DNA of 64,000 nucleotides from Streptococcus thermophilus (GTDB lineage Bacteria; Actinomycetota; Actinomycetes; Mycobacteriales; Mycobacteriaceae): contig UYIL01000003.1 in assembly GCA_900618065.1 (NCBI GenBank), positions 2,360,529 to 2,424,528 of the forward strand, written 5' to 3'. A program made the position numbers and the translations under genes. Each line of letters opens with the position of its first letter. Position 1 is the first letter of the stretch. The notes beneath the pieces are model-generated. The model did no database searches and was not told the origin of the DNA. It saw only the letters and a list, made by a program, of their open reading frames with translations. Below are positions 25,716-34,614 of this stretch, piece after piece.

Positions 25716-25783
25716 TGCTGCCATTCTCTGCTGTTTGCATGAGAGTCCACCGCGCAATGGGTCTGAAGTAATCCCAATAGAGC

Positions 25784-25833
25784 AAAACCCCGGACTCTGC
25801 CTCACTATTGAGGCTGGGTCCCGGGTTTCGTTA
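25784..25833. terminator. Bidirectional terminator between alaT and the surface protein gene
   Basis: AAACCCCGGACTCTGCCTCA pairs imperfectly with TGAGGCTGGGTCCCGGGTTT around CTAT, flanked by A and T runs. Confidence 0.7.
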
Positions 25834-25891
25834 TTGATGGAAGATGGTGCCGATAAGCAGCTCTAGCAGCTAGAACGTCTTATTCTGTCGG

Positions 25892-28800
25892 CTACGACAT
25901 CTGCTCCATGAGCCGCCTCAGCGTATCGTTGGTGCGGCGCGAAAGGTAAGAGTTCAGCGAATCCAGCTGCTCCTGGTACGGCCCAGACATTGGTCCGGCA
26001 TAGTACCCAAAACCTGCAGTGAACAGTCTGAACGGCACCAGCCAGAGCAGAGGCATCGCGTCGCTGGCATCCGGGACTCGCTTGGTCGGCGTGTTCGGCT
26101 TAGCCGGTTGGCTTGGCTTGGCCGGTGCGTTCGGCTTGGTCGTCGGTGCCGGCTGGCTTGCCTTGGTCGGCTCGTTCGGCTTCGTCGTCGGTGCCGGCTG
26201 GCTCGCCTTGGTCGGCTGGCTCGGGCTGGCCGGTTGGCTTGCCTTGGTCGGCTGGCTCGGCTCCTTCGGCTTGCTCGATTCGCTAGCCGTCGCCGGTTGG
26301 CTTGCCTTGGTCGGCTGGCTCGGCTCCTTCGGCTTGCTAGATTCGCTAGCCGTCGCCGGTTGGCTTGCCTTGGTCGGCTGGCTCGGGCTGGCCGGCTGGC
26401 TCGGCTCCTTCGGCTTGCTCGATTCGCTAGCCGTCGCCGGCTGGGATGCCTTGGTCGGCTGGCTCGGGCTGGCCGGCTGGCTTGCCTTGGTCGGCTCGTT
26501 CGGCTTGCTCGATTTGTTAGTCGTGGTCGGCTCGTTCACCTGGCTCGGTGTGCCTGCAATGCCCGGCTCCTGTGCCTTCGTCGACTCCTCCGTCGTGGTC
26601 GGCTCGCCCGCCTTGGTCGTCTCTTCCGTCGTGGTGGGCTCGTCTACCTTGGTCGGGTCTTCCGGTTTGGGCGTCTTGCCGAACCTGCCTGCCTTCGGGT
26701 AGTCAGCCTCGATGGAGAAGTTGTGCTCCGAGCCGTCCTTACGTTTGTAAGCGAGCTCTGCACGGGAGATGTCGCCCTTGAACTTCCGTTCCGGGAAGAA
26801 GATGACTTCGCCGGAGCCACTGTCAATGATCCAACGGCCCTGCTCCGGAACCTTCATCTCGCGCATGTCCTGGCTGATCTCCGGAGGCAGGCTGATACCT
26901 GCGACTCCCGTGAACCTCAGGGATCCCTCTTCCATGTCCGGTGTGCTGACCTTCACAGCGAAGGGGTTACCCGGAAGCGGCGTCACCTTGATCACCTTGT
27001 CGGTGATCTCCAGGGTGTTGCCATCCACTGTGGTGGTCATCGGAGCCGCCCCCAAAGTCACGTTGATGGGATCCGGGGTTGCCGTGATTGGAGCAGGCGT
27101 CACCGTGATTACGGGGTCACCATTCGGCGTGGCAGTCACAGTGACCGGTTCCGGGGTCACTGTCACCGGCGGCACGGCCACAGTCGTCGGTGCGTCCTTG
27201 ATCGTCGTGGTGACGTCCGGCACCGTGGTGGTGACGGGAGCCGGAGTGGCTGTAATGGTCGTCGGCTCACCCGTAACGGGGACCGTCGTGGTGATCGGAT
27301 CAGGCGTCACCGTAATCGGCTCGAGTGTCACAGTTTCTGTCATGCCCTCGGGGAAAGCCGTGATGGTTGCCTGCGGGGGAGTCGTGGTCATGCTGACCGG
27401 GTACGGCGATTTCGACGGGGCGGCGTTCACCGACACCTGGTACGTGGTGGACTGGGTCGCACCGGTCTTCGTCGTCGCTTCAACCGTGACGGCGGCAGGG
27501 GTGCCGCTGTAGCCCCGAGCAGGTTCGAAAGTGACCACACCCGTGTTCGGGTCGATGGTGTACATGCCCTCTTCCCGCGCCAGGACATTCTCCACTGCAC
27601 CCGCCAGGGAGTACGTGATGGTCCAGTTGTCCGGGAAGGACGGGAACATTTCCTTGCCCGGCTTCGAGGTCTGCGGCTGGTTAGCGTCGCCATTGCTTGT
27701 CGACGGCGCCGTCTTCACAGCCGCGTACTCACCCAGAACCGTGCCCGGTTCCGAGCGCACACCGTCACCATTCGCAACGGTGTAATCAACTGGGTCCGGG
27801 TTGCCGAAGAAACCGTCGACAGGCACGAAGGTGAAAGCGCCGTCGCGGTCAACAGACCATGTGCCCTGGTTCGGGATGGTCTTCGTCTTACCGTTAGAGT
27901 TCGCGTCCGCACCGTTAATCCGGACGGAGCCGCGGTCCATACCCCTTTCGTACTTTGGAGTTGCCGTGAGTTTCTCCCCGACCTCGCCGCTGGCGGACAC
28001 AGGCCGCAGAACCATGTTGGTCGTCGAGACAATTGGACGGTAAATACCGTCCTCCGGAATCCCCTGACCGTTTGCGGACCTCAGGTTCGTGATGCGCACG
28101 CCGACAGCCGGAGCGGCACCCGAGAAGGACGGATCCGGAGTGAACGTGACTTCGCCGGTGTTCTTGTTGATGTCGTACCGGCCGACATTTCTGATCTGCA
28201 GTGCGGTGTCGCGCGCAACGACCTCGCCACCAGGGGTGACCAGAGCGTAGGTGAACTTGTCGTACCACGACTTCGGGTAGCCCGGGAACATCTTCTGGGC
28301 ATCCAAACCCCAGTCGCCTTCGCCGCTGTCGGTGGACTTCTGGGCCTTGCCTTGCTCCCCGATGGTCGAAGCCAAAAGCCCGCTTTGGATCTCATAACCC
28401 ACGCTGAGGGTAGCCATGCCCGCGGAGACACCGAGCTCGTTCTGCGCGGTGTACTGGATCGGCGTGGGGTCGCCTAAGAATCCGACCTCAGGAGTAAACG
28501 TCACCGAACCGTCACGGTTAACGCTCCAGGTGCCCTCTCCTCGCACGACGAGTGCTTTGCCAGCTTTCTTGCCGGCGGCGTTAACGAGCTCGATCGTATC
28601 CTTGTCGATCGCCGCCTGACCGCTGGACTGCGCAAAGTCCGGCTTCAGCGTGACTTCACGTCCCGCACGGTCGGTAGTCGACGCATTGTTCAGTCCGACC
28701 GTCGGCTTGACCACGTTCGGGGTGTAGATCGTGCTGACCTCAGCGTACGACGGGTTGTTCCTGTCGATCGTGTGCGCCGGTCGGGTCTGGCCGAACGGCA

Positions 28801-29803
28801 TTACTCGCTGCTCGCCCAGACTCTTGTTCGTGGTCATGTTGCTGACAATGACACGAATCGGAGCTGCCGATTTCCGCGTGAGATTCGTATCCTTCAGCTC
28901 ATCAGATGTGAAGAATTTCGGTCCCGGCGTAAACGAGATCTCACCAGAGTCGGGGTTGATCCGGTACGTACCCTCGCTGGTGGTCAACTCAGTGGTGACA
29001 AAGCCGAGGTGGTTGCCGTCACCGTCTTTGGCGTAGTTAGGAGTAGTGCCGGCCTTGGATGCTACGTCATCCCCTTTGACAACCTGGAAGGCGTATTTGG
29101 GGGCGAACCCAGCCCAGCCCATGCCATCCCGCACACCGGGGAACCCGTTGCGTGCTTGGGCGGTTTGTGCGCCACCGAATGCACCGGTGGATGTCAACTC
29201 TTCCGTCTCCTTGCCCGGCTGTCCGACGGTAGCGAAGTCATAATCATTCTTCGCGTTCGCATTCTTGTCAGAGCTAATCTCAATCGGCAGCGGCGGGGCA
29301 TAACCGATGTAACCCGGAGCAGGCCTCCACGTCACGGAAAACTTGGAGTCTTGCGCCGTGTAAGACCACTCACCCAACGGAGTGGGAAGAGTATTGGAGT
29401 TATTGAACGGCACCGGCCGTTCAGTATCCGTGAAGGAGGAGCGGTAGATCGTCTGGTTCTGCCCGTCCGTAATATCCAGTGGCACCGGACTACCCCAGTT
29501 GCCGTACTTGTCCGACTTAGCCACGCCCGCTTTCTCAACGGCGTTAAGGCTGAGAAGCAAGTTGCCGTATTGGTTGCTCTGCGCGACCGCATCCCACGGC
29601 ACGTTCTGCGGTGCATTGTCGTTGTATTGCTTGCCCGCAACGTTCTGCGGTGCCGCGGAAGCGACGGGCGCAGAGCTCATCTCAGGTGCAGCCACCTGAA
29701 CTGTGGACAGTCCGAGAATGGCAACTGTGGCTGCGCTCAACGCTCGCTTGGATACGGAAATGCGCAGGCGAGAGGGCTGCGCAGAAGAATGTATGGGGGT
29801 CAT
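25892..29803 (-). CDS. Giant secreted surface protein with CshA-type fibril repeats and Lys/Gln/Pro/Ser tail
   Basis: 1303-residue exported protein. A signal peptide is seen at residues 1-50 (basic start, ALSAATVAILGLSTVQV core, ASA site). The body holds several CshA-type fibril repeats ending in patterns like GTWSVDRDGAFTFVP..GFFG, GRYDINKNTGEVTFTP and GMYTIDPNTGVVTFEP. A Thr/Val/Pro stretch (TVTATP type) of about 130 residues follows, then a repetitive SQPTKASQPA / SSKPKEP region. The C-terminus is a hydrophobic segment (MPLLWLVPFRLFTAGFGYY) and a short amphipathic tail; no LPxTG sorting motif is present. Likely an adhesin or fibrillar layer protein. Confidence 0.85.
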   Translation of the reverse strand: MTPIHSSAQPSRLRISVSKRALSAATVAILGLSTVQVAAPEMSSAPVASAAPQNVAGKQYNDNAPQNVPWDAVAQSNQYGNLLLSLNAVEKAGVAKSDKYGNWGSPVPLDITDGQNQTIYRSSFTDTERPVPFNNSNTLPTPLGEWSYTAQDSKFSVTWRPAPGYIGYAPPLPIEISSDKNANAKNDYDFATVGQPGKETEELTSTGAFGGAQTAQARNGFPGVRDGMGWAGFAPKYAFQVVKGDDVASKAGTTPNYAKDGDGNHLGFVTTELTTSEGTYRINPDSGEISFTPGPKFFTSDELKDTNLTRKSAAPIRVIVSNMTTNKSLGEQRVMPFGQTRPAHTIDRNNPSYAEVSTIYTPNVVKPTVGLNNASTTDRAGREVTLKPDFAQSSGQAAIDKDTIELVNAAGKKAGKALVVRGEGTWSVNRDGSVTFTPEVGFLGDPTPIQYTAQNELGVSAGMATLSVGYEIQSGLLASTIGEQGKAQKSTDSGEGDWGLDAQKMFPGYPKSWYDKFTYALVTPGGEVVARDTALQIRNVGRYDINKNTGEVTFTPDPSFSGAAPAVGVRITNLRSANGQGIPEDGIYRPIVSTTNMVLRPVSASGEVGEKLTATPKYERGMDRGSVRINGADANSNGKTKTIPNQGTWSVDRDGAFTFVPVDGFFGNPDPVDYTVANGDGVRSEPGTVLGEYAAVKTAPSTSNGDANQPQTSKPGKEMFPSFPDNWTITYSLAGAVENVLAREEGMYTIDPNTGVVTFEPARGYSGTPAAVTVEATTKTGATQSTTYQVSVNAAPSKSPYPVSMTTTPPQATITAFPEGMTETVTLEPITVTPDPITTTVPVTGEPTTITATPAPVTTTVPDVTTTIKDAPTTVAVPPVTVTPEPVTVTATPNGDPVITVTPAPITATPDPINVTLGAAPMTTTVDGNTLEITDKVIKVTPLPGNPFAVKVSTPDMEEGSLRFTGVAGISLPPEISQDMREMKVPEQGRWIIDSGSGEVIFFPERKFKGDISRAELAYKRKDGSEHNFSIEADYPKAGRFGKTPKPEDPTKVDEPTTTEETTKAGEPTTTEESTKAQEPGIAGTPSQVNEPTTTNKSSKPNEPTKASQPASPSQPTKASQPATASESSKPKEPSQPASPSQPTKASQPATASESSKPKEPSQPTKASQPATASESSKPKEPSQPTKASQPASPSQPTKASQPAPTTKPNEPTKASQPAPTTKPNAPAKPSQPAKPNTPTKRVPDASDAMPLLWLVPFRLFTAGFGYYAGPMSGPYQEQLDSLNSYLSRRTNDTLRRLMEQMS
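26075..26530 (-). repeat. Tandem Ser-Gln-Pro-Thr-Lys repeat region in the surface protein
   Basis: Degenerate tandem DNA repeats (units such as GGCTGGCTTGCCTTGGTCGG on the plus strand) encode SQPTKASQPA and ASESSKPKEP blocks, several of them identical. Typical of a stalk that varies in length between strains. Confidence 0.8.
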
Positions 29804-29916
29804 TAGGGGGATCGCCTATCGTCTCTGAATATATTAATCACCGAAAGACTACTCTGTATCCAGAATCTTGTAAACCAAACCGTAACGAAAATTTATTCAG
29901 CTTTACGGCTACTGAT

Positions 29917-31245
29917 TCACAAGCTGCGGCCAAGAGCCCAAAGTTGCCAGCCGGCGGCCTTCCAGGCGTCGACGGGGAGGACGTTGCGCCCGTCGATAAG
30001 TCGCTTCTCAGCAACGAGCTGACCGGCATGAGCGGGGTCGAGCTCCTTGAAGTCCTGCCATTCTGTAGCCAGGATGACTAGCTCAGCGTCGGTGAGAGCA
30101 TCATCGAGCGAGGCGGCGTAGTCCAGCGTCGGGAAGACCTTGCGCGCATTATCCATAGCTTGCGGGTCGTAAACACGCACAGCGGCACCGGCCAGGTTGA
30201 GCTGGCCGGCGACTGCAAGGGCGGGCGAGTCGCGGACATCGTCGGAATTCGGCTTGAATGCCGCGCCGAGGACCGTGATGCGCTTGCCGATGAGCGACCC
30301 GAGAATCTCCCGCGACAGATCAATCACGCGCTCGCGGCGGCGCATATTGATCGCGTCCACCTCGCGGAGGAACGTCAGCGCCTGGTCGGCGCCGACCTCA
30401 CCAGCGCGCGCCATGAACGCGCGGATATCCTTCGGCAGGCAGCCGCCGCCGAATCCGAGGCCGGCGCCCAAGAACTTGCGGCCAATGCGGTCGTCGTGGC
30501 CGATGGCGTCCGCGAGCTGCGTGACATCCGCGCCCACGTTCTCGCAGACCTCGGACACAGCGTTTATGAAGCTGATCTTCGTGGCCAGGAACGCGTTCGC
30601 AGAGACTTTTACCAGTTCCGCAGTCTGCAGATCCGTGACAATGAACGGAGTGTCGTTGTTCAGTGGCTCCGCGTACACCTCGCGCGCAACGGCCTCGGCC
30701 GAGCTGTTCTGGCCGCGCGTACCCAAAACGATGCGGTCTGGGGTGATCGTGTCCTGCACGGCGTAACCCTCGCGGAGGAACTCGGGGTTCCACGCGACTT
30801 CCACGCTCGCCCCCTTGTCTGATTGCTCGGCAAGCCTGTCGGCGCGCTCCTGGAGCGCCGCCGCCGTGCCCACGGGAACGGTCGACTTGCCCAGGATCAC
30901 GTGGTCACCCTCAAGGTGCGGCACGAGGCTACCCACGGCAGCCTCCACATACGTCGTATCCGCCGCGTACGAACCTCGCTGCTGCGGTGTGCCCACGCCA
31001 ATGAAATGCACGTTGGCGAACTGGGCGGCCTGCTCATAATCCGTCGTAAAGCTCAGGCGCCCATTGTTGATGTTGCGCTCCAGGACCTCTGGGAGCCCCG
31101 GCTCAAAGAATGGAACCTTGCCGTTTTGCAGAGCATCGATCTTCGCCTGATCCACATCTATACCCAGTACCTCGTGCCCCAACTCCGCCATGCAAGCCGC
31201 GTGAGTCGCTCCGAGGTAACCAGTGCCAATAACAGTCATGCGCAT
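29917..31245 (-). CDS. ugd: UDP-glucose 6-dehydrogenase
   Basis: NAD-dependent oxidation of UDP-glucose to UDP-glucuronate, 442 residues. Rossmann motif VIGTGYLGATHAACMAE at the N-terminus, catalytic Cys region GLGFGGGCLPKDIRAF, and the C-terminal UDP-binding domain (LGAAFKPNSDDVRDSP) are present. The start ATG 31245 is preceded by CATAAT and 7 bases; two other in-frame ATGs (31254, 31239) flank it. The product feeds glucuronic-acid-containing envelope glycans. Confidence 0.92.
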   Translation of the reverse strand: MRMTVIGTGYLGATHAACMAELGHEVLGIDVDQAKIDALQNGKVPFFEPGLPEVLERNINNGRLSFTTDYEQAAQFANVHFIGVGTPQQRGSYAADTTYVEAAVGSLVPHLEGDHVILGKSTVPVGTAAALQERADRLAEQSDKGASVEVAWNPEFLREGYAVQDTITPDRIVLGTRGQNSSAEAVAREVYAEPLNNDTPFIVTDLQTAELVKVSANAFLATKISFINAVSEVCENVGADVTQLADAIGHDDRIGRKFLGAGLGFGGGCLPKDIRAFMARAGEVGADQALTFLREVDAINMRRRERVIDLSREILGSLIGKRITVLGAAFKPNSDDVRDSPALAVAGQLNLAGAAVRVYDPQAMDNARKVFPTLDYAASLDDALTDAELVILATEWQDFKELDPAHAGQLVAEKRLIDGRNVLPVDAWKAAGWQLWALGRSL

Positions 31246-31252
31246 GGGGGCC

Positions 31253-31258
31253 ATTATG
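31253..31258 (-). promoter_or_regulatory. -10 box (CATAAT) of probable leaderless ugd
   Basis: Minus strand CATAAT, seven bases GGCCCCC, ATG 31245; mirrors the alaT start region. Confidence 0.4.
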
Positions 31259-31359
31259 CCGATTCAGCACACCCGAACAAGGCTTTAACGGTTAAGCCTT
31301 GTCTAATAAGGAATGAACAAAGCGGGCACGCAGCGCGCACCCGCTTCATTGCGACCGTC

Positions 31360-31980
31360 TTAATTGACGTTCTTGTCCTCGTTCTCATAGGCCTGCGGCT
31401 CCTGGCGCTCCGCCGGCTCAATGCCGTCGTTCCAGGACGCGTTCTCGTTGTACCCCTCCGCCTTATCGACGGTGCGCACAGCCGGGTTCGTACCGTCCTC
31501 GTTCACCGTGTCCGGGTGGGTGAAGTCCTTCTCCTCGCCGTTGTCGCGGGTGCCACCGTTGCCCTCACGGTTTTCACGGCGGCGCTCCTGGCACTGCTGG
31601 CACTCGCAGTCGCCGTGGTCCGGGACACCGCCCTCGCTGCGGTGCGCGCCCTGCTCACCGTGCGCGTCGGCGTGGCCCTGGCAGTGGCACTCACCGGGAG
31701 GGCAGTCGCAGTTCTGGTGGTGTCCGCAGGTGCAGCCTTCACCGTCGTTGCCGCAGGTGCAACCCTGACCGTCTGCGTGAACGTCCTTCACACCCAAGTC
31801 ACGCTGCTCATTGTGCCCGGCGTGCTCGCTGTGCTGGTTGGTTACAGGGACCGGCTCGGTCTTGACCACTCGGCCGTCGTCAAGCGTACGCTCATCGCGC
31901 GGGTGAGCGTCCGCGCTGCCTGCGTTGTCTGTGTTGTCGATGTCGCCGGTGCGGTTCTCGGAATCAAATGGGCTCGTCAT
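31360..31980 (-). CDS. Acidic Cys/His-rich protein with metallothionein-like cluster
   Basis: Not assigned to a known family with certainty. 206 hydrophilic residues with no signal peptide. Residues about 72-130 contain 11 cysteines, ten of them in five C-x-C pairs (CTC, CTC, CDC, CHC, CEC) plus a final Cys, interspersed with HHQN, GHADAHG and DHGD. The rest is very acidic and rich in Asn, Glu and Asp. This pattern resembles metallothionein-type metal binding embedded in a disordered acidic protein. Stand-alone position behind ugd gives no pathway clue. Confidence 0.65.
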   Translation of the reverse strand: MTSPFDSENRTGDIDNTDNAGSADAHPRDERTLDDGRVVKTEPVPVTNQHSEHAGHNEQRDLGVKDVHADGQGCTCGNDGEGCTCGHHQNCDCPPGECHCQGHADAHGEQGAHRSEGGVPDHGDCECQQCQERRRENREGNGGTRDNGEEKDFTHPDTVNEDGTNPAVRTVDKAEGYNENASWNDGIEPAERQEPQAYENEDKNVN

Positions 31981-32254
31981 GGTGTCACTCCTAAATGTCG
32001 GGTTGCCTGGCTTTCCTTACCGAAAATGCTTCTCGTTACTGAAAACCTCTTGAAAACCACGCTAGTGGCAGATTCCTATCCGCGCTGCGACCAGAGCCCG
32101 TTGTGACCAAATCGTGAAGTTAGGTGAGCCCACGGCTTTGAAATGTCAAACGAGCGACCTCGAAGAGATCGCTCGCCTGAATTCTTATGCGGGTGATTCC
32201 CGCGCTGTACTGTGAAGAATAACAGCTGGACGGGTGACGCTGCAGGGGGGGACG
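31981..32254. other. Intergenic stretch between the Cys-rich gene and the Abi remnant
   Basis: Presumably holds the minus-strand promoter of the Cys-rich gene. A hairpin GCGAGCGA / TCGCTCGC flanks about 10 bases near 32149-32175. A 92-codon minus-strand frame crosses the region but shows no protein-like composition. Confidence 0.4.
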
Positions 32255-32653
32255 ATGAAGAATCGCGTCGCGGATAGCGTAATAAGCCGCATCCCGGCTC
32301 CGAGATTCGCAACGTATCTGACAGAAACCGACTCCGAGCAAGGACCAAACCCATATGCGGCCTAGGATCTCTACCTGTGGAACATCGATGCTGCGGCGGC
32401 AGTTACCAGCACGACATCGATTGTAGAAGTTGCCCCCTCATACCAGGCTTACACATGGGCTGAGACCTTGAGACAAGCGCGGAACCGTGCGTCACACCTC
32501 GAACCGCTTCTGGATCTGAAGCAGCTGCGCCACTGGCACCGAATTTCAAGCCGGTTACTCAATAGCCTTTGGCCTGAAGCACACGTATTAGTAAGCGGCC
32601 CAGCACGGATACCGAGCGTAATTCAACGCTATCCGTTAATTAACGAAAGTTGA
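32255..32653 (+). pseudogene. Decayed Abi-family (abortive infection) gene
   Basis: Frame of 132 codons broken by an in-frame TAG at 32363. The read-through product runs IPAPRFATYLTE, then (stop) DLYLWNIDAAAAVTST, SIVEVAPSY, then LRQARNRASHLEP. This follows the Abi_2-like pattern: RF.TYL, LY.WN, a helix ending EVALRNA, and an RNR-x-x-H-EP motif; however only about 130 of the usual 220 residues remain, and the central part after EVA is missing. It converges on dcd, overlapping its 3' end. The abortive-infection identity is from motif recognition only. Confidence 0.5.
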
Positions 32654-33203
32654 GGTACGCCTTCGATGGCGTCGGACCCCGCTGGCCCTGATACTTCGAC
32701 CCGAGCTTCGACGACCCGTAAGGAGTCTGCGCCGCCGAGGACATTTGGAAAAGTGCGAGCTGGCCCACCTTCATGCCCGGCCACAATGTGATCGGAAGGT
32801 TGGCCACGTTCGACAGCTCCAAGGTGATGTGGCCGGAGAAACCCGGATCAATGAAACCCGCGGTGGAGTGAGTGAGCAGGCCCAGCCTGCCCAGGGAGCT
32901 TTTGCCCTCGAGGCGGCCGGCAAGATCGTCGGGAAGCGTGAAGGTCTCCAGCGTCGCCGCGAGCACGAACTCACCCGGGTGAAGCACAAACGGCTCACCC
33001 TCCTCGACTTCGACCATCGTGGTCAAATCGGCCATCTCCTGCTTCGGGTCGATGTGCGTGTACCTCGAGTTGTTGAACACCCGAAACAGGTTGTCCATGC
33101 GCACGTCAATACTGCTGGGCTGGATGTTCACCTCATCGAAGGGGTCGATGCCCAGGCGGCCGTCGCTGATGGCTTTCGTGATGTCGCGGTCTGAAAGAAG
33201 CAC
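32640..33203 (-). CDS. dcd: dCTP deaminase (probably dUMP-forming)
   Basis: Nucleotide metabolism enzyme of 187 residues that supplies dUMP for thymidylate synthesis. The trimeric dCTP deaminase/dUTPase fold motifs are visible: [40 protein letters not shown] and [10 protein letters not shown]. Actinobacterial enzymes of this type are often bifunctional, deaminating dCTP and hydrolysing the product to dUMP. GTG start at 33203 is leaderless behind TAGAAT. Confidence 0.93.
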   Translation of the reverse strand: MLLSDRDITKAISDGRLGIDPFDEVNIQPSSIDVRMDNLFRVFNNSRYTHIDPKQEMADLTTMVEVEEGEPFVLHPGEFVLAATLETFTLPDDLAGRLEGKSSLGRLGLLTHSTAGFIDPGFSGHITLELSNVANLPITLWPGMKVGQLALFQMSSAAQTPYGSSKLGSKYQGQRGPTPSKAYLNFR

Positions 33204-33209
33204 GGCTTC

Positions 33210-33215
33210 ATTCTA
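33210..33215 (-). promoter_or_regulatory. -10 box of leaderless dcd
   Basis: Minus strand TAGAAT, six bases, GTG 33203. Confidence 0.55.
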
Positions 33216-33302
33216 GATGCGGGCGTTTTCCGCGGGGACGGGTGGCGGTGCTACGATAAGGTCTGCTTCACATCAGGCACTATTTAGCCTGGTAGACAGC
33301 AT

Positions 33303-33376
33303 GCCGGCGTAGTTTAGTGGTAGAACATCAGCTTCCCAAGCTGAGAGTGCGAGTTCGATTCTCGTCGCCGGCTCCA
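33303..33376 (+). tRNA. tRNA-Gly (anticodon CCC)
   Basis: A 74-base cloverleaf can be drawn: acceptor GCCGGCG/CGCCGGC with discriminator T and encoded CCA, D arm around AGTTTAGTGGTAGAAC, anticodon stem TCAGC/GCTGA with loop TTCCCAA (anticodon CCC, decoding GGG), and T arm GCGAG TTCGATT CTCGT. Single tRNA, followed by its own terminator. Confidence 0.95.
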
Positions 33377-33381
33377 CTTTC

Positions 33382-33407
33382 GGCCCAGGCTCACGCTTGG
33401 GCCTTTT
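33382..33407 (+). terminator. Terminator of tRNA-Gly
   Basis: GGCCCAGGC pairs with GCTTGGGCC around TCAC and is followed by TTTT. Confidence 0.8.
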
Positions 33408-33441
33408 GCCGTTGCGGTGCCCCCCCGGCAGCATCGCAGCC

Positions 33442-33532
33442 GGAATACTACTCACGCACATTAGCCTTCTCGCATGTTTTTGACCAGCGCTTTTGTGCGA
33501 GCGGTATTCCGGAAAATGCCGAGTAGTATTCC
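33442..33532. repeat. 91-bp structured repeat, copy B
   Basis: Ends are GGAATACTACTC (33442-33453) and GAGTAGTATTCC (33521-33532), a perfect 12-bp inverted repeat. Inner stem CTCGCA (33469-33474) / TGCGAG (33496-33501) closes a loop carrying GTTTTTGACCAGCGCTTTT. Same length and architecture as copy A at 12356; in the outer stem a G-C pair of copy A is an A-T pair here. Confidence 0.75.
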
Positions 33533-33571
33533 AGCTCCGCCGAAAAACCTCCTCCACCTGCCCCCTATTGC

Positions 33572-33577
33572 TAATGT
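33572..33577 (+). promoter_or_regulatory. -10 box of leaderless secreted lipase
   Basis: TAATGT, seven bases, ATG at 33585. Confidence 0.5.
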
Positions 33578-33584
33578 TTTGCCC

Positions 33585-34604
33585 ATGAAACTGAAGGGCA
33601 TGGCAAAAGCACTCGGCACGGCAATGTCGATGGCGCTGGCGGCGACACTCACGGCGACTCTGACGGTGGCTCTGACCGGGGCGGGGCCGGTGTCGGCGCG
33701 GGAGGATGCGTCGATAAGCAGTGCGCGGAGCAGTCAGCTCTCAAGCGCCGTGGTCAGCGAAGCGAGCGGGTCGAGCGAAGGTTCTTCGGGGACGGGCCCG
33801 CTGGGGTCGTCGGGGCTGGCGCCGGGCGGGGTGAGCGGCAAGGCGGCCACCGTCTACAACGACCCGAACTGCACTCCAGCGCCCGAGCACCCCACGCCGG
33901 TTCTGTTCGTGCACGGCACGGCGGGCAATTCGGCGATGTGGCTACCCACTGCGCAGGTGCTCAAAGAGCGCGGTTACTGCGTCTTCGCATGGGACTTTGG
34001 CAAGCTACCGCCGCAAACGCAAGCCCTTTTGCCCGGCTTCTACGGTCTTGCGGATGTGGATGCGAATGCGCGGGAGTTGGCGGCGAACGTCAACAAGGTG
34101 AAGGCGTTGACGGGCGCGGAGAAGGTGGACATAGTCGGCCACTCGCAAGGCGCGTTGCTGGCCAAGAAGTACATTGCGCAGCTGGACGGGGCGGACAATG
34201 TGCGGCGCGTCGTCGGTGCCGGCGGATCTTTCCACGGTACGACCGGAAGCGGCCTCATGACGGACGACTCCCTAGCGCAAACTGGCAGTTCCGCCCTAGT
34301 GTCGGCGAGCCAGCAGCACTGGAACTCCCCGCACATGCGCACATTGAACACCTTCCCCGACACCGATCCTCGGGTGGTGTACACCTCGCTGTATTCAACC
34401 AGCGATGGCGTGGTCACGCCCTACACTTCGTCGATCCTCGCTTCCGTGGACGGTGCTGACGTGGCGAACGTCGATGCGCAGGCCGTGTGCGGCGGCCACA
34501 TCAACCACATCTTCATGCCGCAGAACCCGAAAATCACCAACCTTGTGGTGTGGAGCTTAGAACGCGAGGTCGGGGTGCACGCCCCCGCCACGTGCGGTAT
34601 CTAA
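33585..34604 (+). CDS. Secreted triacylglycerol lipase/esterase (alpha/beta hydrolase)
   Basis: Exported hydrolase of 339 residues. Signal peptide at residues 1-40 (MKLKGMAKALGTAMSMAL, then VSARE), a Ser/Gly-rich linker to about residue 90, then the lipase domain: FVHGTAGNSAMW (oxyanion loop), nucleophile elbow GHSQGA, GSFHGTT, and C-terminal Asp (SVDGADVANVD) and His (GGHINHIF) candidates. The start is set by the leaderless -10 box; the open frame runs about 110 bases further upstream through the structured repeat and is not coding there. Followed 10 bases later by a related hydrolase. Confidence 0.87.
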   Translation: MKLKGMAKALGTAMSMALAATLTATLTVALTGAGPVSAREDASISSARSSQLSSAVVSEASGSSEGSSGTGPLGSSGLAPGGVSGKAATVYNDPNCTPAPEHPTPVLFVHGTAGNSAMWLPTAQVLKERGYCVFAWDFGKLPPQTQALLPGFYGLADVDANARELAANVNKVKALTGAEKVDIVGHSQGALLAKKYIAQLDGADNVRRVVGAGGSFHGTTGSGLMTDDSLAQTGSSALVSASQQHWNSPHMRTLNTFPDTDPRVVYTSLYSTSDGVVTPYTSSILASVDGADVANVDAQAVCGGHINHIFMPQNPKITNLVVWSLEREVGVHAPATCGI

Positions 34605-34607
34605 GCT
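34602..34607 (+). promoter_or_regulatory. -10 box overlapping the stop codon of the first lipase
   Basis: TAAGCT, whose TAA is the stop of the upstream lipase, then seven bases and GTG 34615. Confidence 0.45.
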
Positions 34608-34614
34608 TGAGGGC

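Noticed and set aside
26108..28477. 789-codon plus-strand frame opposite the CshA-type gene
   Set aside because: Arg-rich, no domain, antisense to a well-supported exported protein; a high-GC shadow frame.
32076..32354. 92-codon minus-strand frame in the gap before dcd
   Set aside because: No recognisable domain and it overlaps the Abi-like remnant on the other strand.
33474..33584. Upstream extension of the secreted lipase
   Set aside because: The extension reads through the structured repeat; the -10 box and a normal signal peptide support ATG 33585.
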